From Bacteroidetes bacterium GWF2_43_63 (GTDB taxonomy: Bacteria; Bacteroidota; Bacteroidia; Bacteroidales; DTU049), in the NCBI GenBank assembly GCA_001769275.1, contig MEOQ01000042.1:124001-188000 (forward strand): a stretch of 64,000 bases of DNA, read 5' to 3'. The position numbers and the translations under genes are program-made. Below the pieces are notes generated by a model. The model had not been told where the DNA came from and did no database searches. It saw nothing but the letters and a program-made list of their open reading frames with translations. Numbering within the stretch: the stretch's first letter is position 1; each line of letters opens with the position of its first letter. Positions 59,613-64,000 of the stretch are shown in pieces.

Positions 59613-60891
59613 TGAGCGCTTTCACCGGCTCCAGCCCATACGCTGTGCCCTGTTCAATGGCTTTCAGCACCGCGCCGCCTCCGGTAAAAATATAATACTT
59701 CGGATTGTCAATGGCCATGATATAAAGTCCGGGCAACAATCGTTTCAGTTCCTGCATGGTATCGCCGCCGCCATAGAGTTTCACGGCATTTATATTTTTA
59801 TCGATTAGCTCATCCAGCGCAATAGTGCCTTCGTTAAAATGAGGCGTGAAGCCCATTACAGCGTTGACAAAAATAGTATGCGCGCCATGGAAAATATCCA
59901 ACACACTTTGTTCATTGAACGATTCGCGCGCCACATCGAGAACATAATTCAGTTTTGTTCCTGGCTTTAGTGTGCGGATATCATGTGTCCGAAACTGGCC
60001 GTCCATGCGACCTTCGATGGTGTCGGATTCCACAATAAATGGAAGTTCTACCAATTTGCCGGGATGCTTTGAAGAAAATTCCACAAAGCGATGGGCATGT
60101 TCAATGTCATCGGCCTCGAGTCCTTTTATTTCAAAACCGTATTTGGCGCAGAGATAGGCGTTGTAAATTACGCCGCCAAGCACGAGATAATCCGATTTTT
60201 CGAGCAACGTAAATAGGCTGTCGATTTTGGTGTCGAATTTAGAACCCGCTACCACAGCCACAAATGGCTTCTGTGGCGCGAAAATGCGGTCGAGATTCTG
60301 AATTTCCTTCTGCATCAAAAAACCGGCGTAGGAAGGCAGATATTTTGTGATACCTACCGTGGAGGCGTGTGGCTGCCACGATCCGAATGCGTCATTGACA
60401 AAAATGTCAGCGAGGCCGGCAAGTTGATAGGCAAAATGATCGGCATCTTCTCCTTTGGATTCTTCACCCGAAAACCAGCGGGTATTGGGCAGGTAAATGC
60501 CGTCGATTCGGTCTTCGCGCAGATCGCGGATGAGGTGGTTAACCGAAGTTTCAATACCTCTGTATCCTTTATCTCCATCGGGCAAAAATTCAGGAATGGC
60601 AAATTTCACATGCAGCTTGTTTTCGAAATATTGAACAATGGGCTCAACCGAGCTCTCCGGGCTGATGTTGATAGTGCCTGTTTTTTTGTCTTTCGGACGA
60701 CCAACATGAGTCATCAGAATCAGTTTACCGCCGCGCGAAACAATGTAATACAACGTTCCCAGCGTTGCATCAATGCGATAGGGATCGTGAATAATACCTT
60801 TTTTTACAACATTGTGGTCAACGCGTACCAATACTACTTTTCCCTTCAGATCGGCTTGTTGTAGCAATGGTAGATTATTGAAATCGTTCAT
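59596..60891 (-). CDS. pgk: Divergent phosphoglycerate kinase
   Basis: 431 residues; would transfer phosphate between 1,3-bisphosphoglycerate and ADP. It keeps the main PGK landmarks: GKVVLVRVDHNVV at the N-terminus, LILMTHVGRPKDKKTG, DIFVNDAFGSWQPHASTVGI, YAGFLMQKEIQNLDRI, GSKFDTKIDSLFTLLEK, and a YIFTGGGAVLKAIEQG closing block. VRVDHN replaces the usual VRVDFN, and GGGD-type loops are altered (KLYGGGDTMQEL). The overall divergence suggests a paralogue or specialised branch. Start chosen at 60891 (MNDFNNLPLLQQADLKGK); a longer frame to 61050 has unrelated sequence. Divergent from the 60977 gene with an 85-bp gap. Confidence 0.88.
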   Translation of the reverse strand: MNDFNNLPLLQQADLKGKVVLVRVDHNVVKKGIIHDPYRIDATLGTLYYIVSRGGKLILMTHVGRPKDKKTGTINISPESSVEPIVQYFENKLHVKFAIPEFLPDGDKGYRGIETSVNHLIRDLREDRIDGIYLPNTRWFSGEESKGEDADHFAYQLAGLADIFVNDAFGSWQPHASTVGITKYLPSYAGFLMQKEIQNLDRIFAPQKPFVAVVAGSKFDTKIDSLFTLLEKSDYLVLGGVIYNAYLCAKYGFEIKGLEADDIEHAHRFVEFSSKHPGKLVELPFIVESDTIEGRMDGQFRTHDIRTLKPGTKLNYVLDVARESFNEQSVLDIFHGAHTIFVNAVMGFTPHFNEGTIALDELIDKNINAVKLYGGGDTMQELKRLLPGLYIMAIDNPKYYIFTGGGAVLKAIEQGTAYGLEPVKALISSEE

Positions 60892-60976
60892 GATGATAAT
60901 TTTGAAATGTAAAGATAGTAAAATCAGACGCAAACAAAAAGAATTCTTACATTTGTTCAAACGAATAATAATTGTC

Positions 60977-61438
60977 ATGGAATCACCCGTAATAAATAAT
61001 CCTGAAGAAAAAAAAGGAAGCTCCAAAGGTTGGCGCATAGTTGGAATCATAGCGCTTTTCGGACTTATCGGTGTTTTGATTTATTTCAACGTCACAGCCA
61101 ATCAGCGCCACCAGAAAGCCATGGCAGAAATGCAGCAGAAATATCAGCAAGAAATTACCCGATTGACGCAGGCAAACAAAACCATTGACAGCCTCAGTAC
61201 AATTGCAAATCATCTCGGAAAATATCGCGGACTTGTCGAAGCTGGCTATACGCGCGATTCTTCACGCATTGTGATTCCGCATAAAATCGGCGATGTCGTG
61301 ACGCTGAAAGTTGATAACAGCAATGTAGTGATAACAGATATTATCGTAGGCGGAGGCATGTTTGAATATTACGTTCGCTATCGTGTGATGAATGCCAGTC
61401 GCAAAATCGAAGAAATTGCGCCTGAGATGGTGTTCTGA
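60977..61438 (+). CDS. Small membrane-anchored protein with coiled coil, 153 residues
   Basis: No family recognised. The N-terminus (MESPVINNPEEKKGSSKGWR) is cytoplasmic. A transmembrane helix lies at about 22-38 (VGIIALFGLIGVLIYFNV), then a short coiled coil (RHQKAMAEMQQKYQQEITRL, to about residue 80) and a small beta domain (RIVIPHKIGDVVTLKVDNSN, VVITDIIVGGGMFEYYVRYR). Topology: a single-pass anchor with an extracytoplasmic domain. The ATG at 60977 is chosen for the compact leader; a longer frame lies in an overlap with pgk. Followed 15 bp later by 61454. Confidence 0.68.
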   Translation: MESPVINNPEEKKGSSKGWRIVGIIALFGLIGVLIYFNVTANQRHQKAMAEMQQKYQQEITRLTQANKTIDSLSTIANHLGKYRGLVEAGYTRDSSRIVIPHKIGDVVTLKVDNSNVVITDIIVGGGMFEYYVRYRVMNASRKIEEIAPEMVF

Positions 61439-61453
61439 CAAGTGCCAGAGAAT

Positions 61454-62176
61454 ATGAAATATAAAACATTCTTTTTCTTATTTCTGTTGTTCTTCGCCGG
61501 TTCACTGTCTTACAGCCAAACCATGTTGTTCACCTTTGGCTACAGCTTTGAGCAATATGAGAATACTGCCCCTTTTGATCTGGTTGTATCCGATTTCAAC
61601 GATTATCATTTAGAGCCAGCATTTGTTCCCGACAATACGCTGGAAGCTCCGGGGATTTCCAGAGGCATTATCCTCGGATGTAAAGTAAACAATACGTGGA
61701 GTACTTTCGGTTTTGATATGCATCTGCACCGCTTCAAAAGCAAAGGAAACGGAATGGATTCACTCGGAGTTGAATATTTCAGAAAAGTAAAAATTTCGCA
61801 TGATGGTTTCAGCTTTTTCTACAATCTGAATCTGATTCATGCCGATGGCTTCAGGGCTGGTCCCGGATTCAGTTTCAATATGGATCAGTTCTATGGAAAA
61901 TATAAAATCGGTGATGGACCCTACGATAAATATTTTAACACAATTGATAAATTTCTTTTGTCCGGAAGTGCACGCTTCATGCTTTCATTTGGGAAGGAAG
62001 ATAGTTTTAATTTCGATTTGATCCCGTATTACACGCTGCCGTTCTGGAAGGTGAATATTACGGAATTCAACAATGAACTGAATGCTGATTATGCAAGCCC
62101 CTATACAAAACAGCAAATGACATTTGATCCGACCAATATGGGACTCATTGTTTCGGTGAGCTTTGTTTTGAAATAA
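61454..62176 (+). CDS. Outer-membrane or secreted barrel-like protein, 240 residues
   Basis: The signal peptide (KYKTFFFLFLLFFAGSLSYS) ends near residue 22 (SYSQ). The mature part alternates aromatic residues as in an outer-membrane beta barrel: TMLFTFGYSFEQYENT, NTWSTFGFDMHLHRFKSKG, DGFSFFYNLNLIHADGFRAG, DSFNFDLIPYYTLPFWKVNI. The last residues LIVSVSFVLK end in a hydrophobic strand, the outer-membrane insertion pattern. No enzymatic motif. It follows 60977 by 15 bp, so the two probably form an operon. Start at ATG 61454. Confidence 0.7.
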   Translation: MKYKTFFFLFLLFFAGSLSYSQTMLFTFGYSFEQYENTAPFDLVVSDFNDYHLEPAFVPDNTLEAPGISRGIILGCKVNNTWSTFGFDMHLHRFKSKGNGMDSLGVEYFRKVKISHDGFSFFYNLNLIHADGFRAGPGFSFNMDQFYGKYKIGDGPYDKYFNTIDKFLLSGSARFMLSFGKEDSFNFDLIPYYTLPFWKVNITEFNNELNADYASPYTKQQMTFDPTNMGLIVSVSFVLK

Positions 62177-62662
62177 TCCCTGCAACCGTTACGCGTGGAA
62201 TTTATCAAGCTGTTCGCCGCGGCGGAGAGGGAGCCGTTATGCGTGGAATTTATCACGCTGAAAGCGGGAATCGTTACAAAGTTACAAGAGAAACAAATTG
62301 TTTGTCCAAATCACCACATTTTCACACTTTTCAACGCACACAGGTCGCTAAGCGACGCAGAGAGGTTGAAGAAGGAGCTGAGTTGCATTTCTTTTAGAAC
62401 TTTAAAAATTATCAAATTACATAATTTCCAAATTAGCACATCCTCTCAAGATAAAAGCTCTGTCCTGAGCCTGTCGAAAAGATAATGGTGAAAGGACAAA
62501 AGACATCATCTCATATTTCCACTTTTGCAAATTAGCACACTTTCAAATTCTTTAACACATGGTGTTCTCACATTTCCACATCAGCGAAGCTGCGCATTTT
62601 CACATTTTTCATATCAGCACATTAGCACATTAGCACATAAAATCGTACTTTTGCACCCGATT
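62177..62662. repeat. Gene-free stretch with dispersed repeat modules and an 8-bp microsatellite
   Basis: Modules CGTTAYGCGTGGAATTTATC (62189 and 62234), AAAGCGGGAATCGTTACAAA (62263), CCTCTCAAGATAAAAG and CATCATCTCATATTT repeat, inverted, those at 22293-22612. AGCACATT repeats three times at 62616-62638. No gene recognised before lepA. Confidence 0.6.
62646..62653 (+). promoter_or_regulatory. Putative -7 box right before lepA
   Basis: TACTTTTG matches TAnnTTTG, but its end is only 9 bp from the ATG at 62663, so a transcript from it would have almost no leader. Confidence 0.45.
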
Positions 62663-64000
62663 ATGAAGAATACACGCAACTTTTGCATTATTGCACATAT
62701 TGACCACGGTAAATCAACATTGGCTGATCGTCTGCTGGAATTCACCGGAACGGTGAGCGAACGCGAATTCCAGAACCAGGTGCTCGACGATATGGATCTG
62801 GAGCGCGAAAAAGGAATCACCATCAAGAGCCATGCTATCCAGATGCGCTTTGAGCGCGGTGGTCAGAAATACAAGCTGAACCTGATTGACACTCCGGGTC
62901 ACGTTGACTTCTCTTACGAAGTGTCACGCGCCATTGCCGCCTGCGAAGGCGCATTGCTCGTAATCGATGCTACTCAGGGAATTCAGGCCCAGACTATTTC
63001 AAACCTCTATCAGGCGATCGACCATAATCTCGAAATCATTCCAATCCTCAACAAAATGGATATGGCCAGCGCCATGCCGGAGGAAGTGAAAGATCAGATT
63101 GTTGAATTATTAGGCTGCCCGCGCGAAGACATTATCGAGGCCAGTGCCCGCACAGGAATGGGTGTTGAGGAAATTCTCGATGCCATTATCAATAAAGTGC
63201 CGGCACCCAATGGCGACCCTGACGGTCCGCTCCAGGCGCTGATTTTCGACAGTGTTTATAATTCTTTCCGCGGCATTATTGCCTATTTCCGGATTAAAAA
63301 CGGCACAGTAAAAGCCGATGACTTAGTAAAGCTTATAAGCACCGGAAAACAATATCGCGCCGATGAAGTCGGAACATTGGGAATGAAGCTGGAACCCAGA
63401 GCTCAACTATCGGCCGGCGATGTGGGTTATATCATTTCAGGAATTAAGGTCGCTCGCGAAGTGCGGGTAGGCGATACCATTACCAAGGTCGATAATCCCT
63501 GCATAACAGGCATTGAAGGCTTCAAAGATGCAAAGCCCATGGTGTTTGCAGGCCTTTATCCTATCGATGCCGATGATTATGAAGAACTGCGCGAATCCAT
63601 CGAAAAACTACAACTAAATGATGCCTCGCTGACTTTTGAACCGGAATCTTCCGCTGCCCTCGGATTTGGCTTCCGCTGCGGTTTTCTGGGACTTCTGCAT
63701 ATGGAAATCATCCAGGAACGGCTCGACCGCGAGTTCAATATGGACGTCATTACGACGGTCCCAAACGTTTCCTATAAAGTATACACACACAAACAGGAAC
63801 TCATTGAAGTGCACAACCCGAGCGGACTTCCGGATATTACAAAAATTGATTACATCGAAGAACCGTATATCAACGCCAACGTAATTACAAAGTCAGAGTA
63901 TCTTGGTTCCATTATGAAACTCTGCATTGACAAGCGTGGCATGCTCAAAAATCAGGTTTTTCTTTCGACCGACCGCGTGGAGGTAACCTTCGAAATGCCG
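62663..64000 (+). CDS. lepA: Translation elongation factor 4 (LepA), N-terminal part
   Basis: Ribosomal GTPase that back-translocates or remodels ribosomes. The window shows 446 residues of about 600. The G domain has [20 protein letters not shown] (G1), [17 protein letters not shown] and [16 protein letters not shown] (G2-G3), [11 protein letters not shown] (NKxD, G4). Domain II starts near [18 protein letters not shown]. Then come [20 protein letters not shown] and [20 protein letters not shown] of domain III/V. The LepA-specific C-terminal domain is beyond the edge. The start is set at ATG 62663 by the canonical [16 protein letters not shown]. Confidence 0.97.
   Translation, partial: MKNTRNFCIIAHIDHGKSTLADRLLEFTGTVSEREFQNQVLDDMDLEREKGITIKSHAIQMRFERGGQKYKLNLIDTPGHVDFSYEVSRAIAACEGALLVIDATQGIQAQTISNLYQAIDHNLEIIPILNKMDMASAMPEEVKDQIVELLGCPREDIIEASARTGMGVEEILDAIINKVPAPNGDPDGPLQALIFDSVYNSFRGIIAYFRIKNGTVKADDLVKLISTGKQYRADEVGTLGMKLEPRAQLSAGDVGYIISGIKVAREVRVGDTITKVDNPCITGIEGFKDAKPMVFAGLYPIDADDYEELRESIEKLQLNDASLTFEPESSAALGFGFRCGFLGLLHMEIIQERLDREFNMDVITTVPNVSYKVYTHKQELIEVHNPSGLPDITKIDYIEEPYINANVITKSEYLGSIMKLCIDKRGMLKNQVFLSTDRVEVTFEMP

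Noticed and set aside
1..64000. tRNA, rRNA and riboswitch genes
   Set aside because: I scanned by eye for T-arm GTTCGAATC-like sequence, rRNA motifs and well-known riboswitch cores and found none; short or divergent RNAs could be missed.

Overview
This window comes from a member of the Bacteroidota (Bacteroidetes). Four predicted secreted proteins end in type IX secretion (Por) sorting domains. Many genes carry the phylum's -7 promoter box TAnnTTTG shortly before the start codon. Several gene sets typical of the phylum are present: acpP-fabF-rnc, dapF-GNAT-mltG, nadC-DUF4783-rlmH and panC-panD-flippase-rfaE2. No rRNA, tRNA, CRISPR array, transposase or integrase gene was recognised. The species cannot be named from the sequence.

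Layout. 1-6.6 kb: the end of a glmS-DUF4270 pair, a cation/proton antiporter, glycyl-tRNA synthetase, a tiny winged-helix protein and an S41 protease. 6.6-12.5 kb is accessory: a 183-bp MITE-like element, a large hairpin, a type IX cargo protein, and a one-directional block of four AT-rich genes. Two of those genes are each bounded by their own private inverted repeat, the arrangement expected of integron-type gene cassettes; the block is framed by a 48-bp direct repeat. 12.5-17.6 kb: polyphosphate kinase 2, a BrkB-like membrane protein, nadC, DUF4783, rlmH, a GT9 glycosyltransferase and a 40-residue lipoprotein. 18-22.3 kb: mannose-1-phosphate guanylyltransferase, a DnaJ-domain membrane protein and mutS2. 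22.6-26.2 kb: the pan/heptose/flippase operon and a half-length glycogen-synthase-like protein. 26.2-31.7 kb: a second MITE-like element, an orphan histidine kinase and a 1093-residue type IX cargo protein.

31.8-39.96 kb is housekeeping: fatty acid synthesis and RNase III, then dapF-GNAT-mltG, a DegP-like protease and a primary sigma factor. 40.1-44.2 kb: a polysaccharide flippase, structured intergenic DNA, an XRE-type regulator killed by a nonsense codon and a MITE insertion, and two AT-rich genes. 44.8-48.3 kb: hisS, a short-chain dehydrogenase and a lipoprotein. 48.4-55.4 kb is one 2317-residue type IX cargo protein built on fifteen 89-residue repeats; its first ~530 residues are paralogous to the 28.4 kb protein. 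55.5-59.4 kb: three exported-protein genes divergent from an HTH regulator. 59.6-64 kb: a divergent phosphoglycerate kinase, two small envelope genes and the start of lepA.

Functionally, most genes are core metabolism, translation and envelope biogenesis. The accessory content lies in the cassette-like block, the dispersed palindromic elements and the large repeat-rich surface proteins. Coordinates of promoters and repeats were read by eye, and no similarity search was run.
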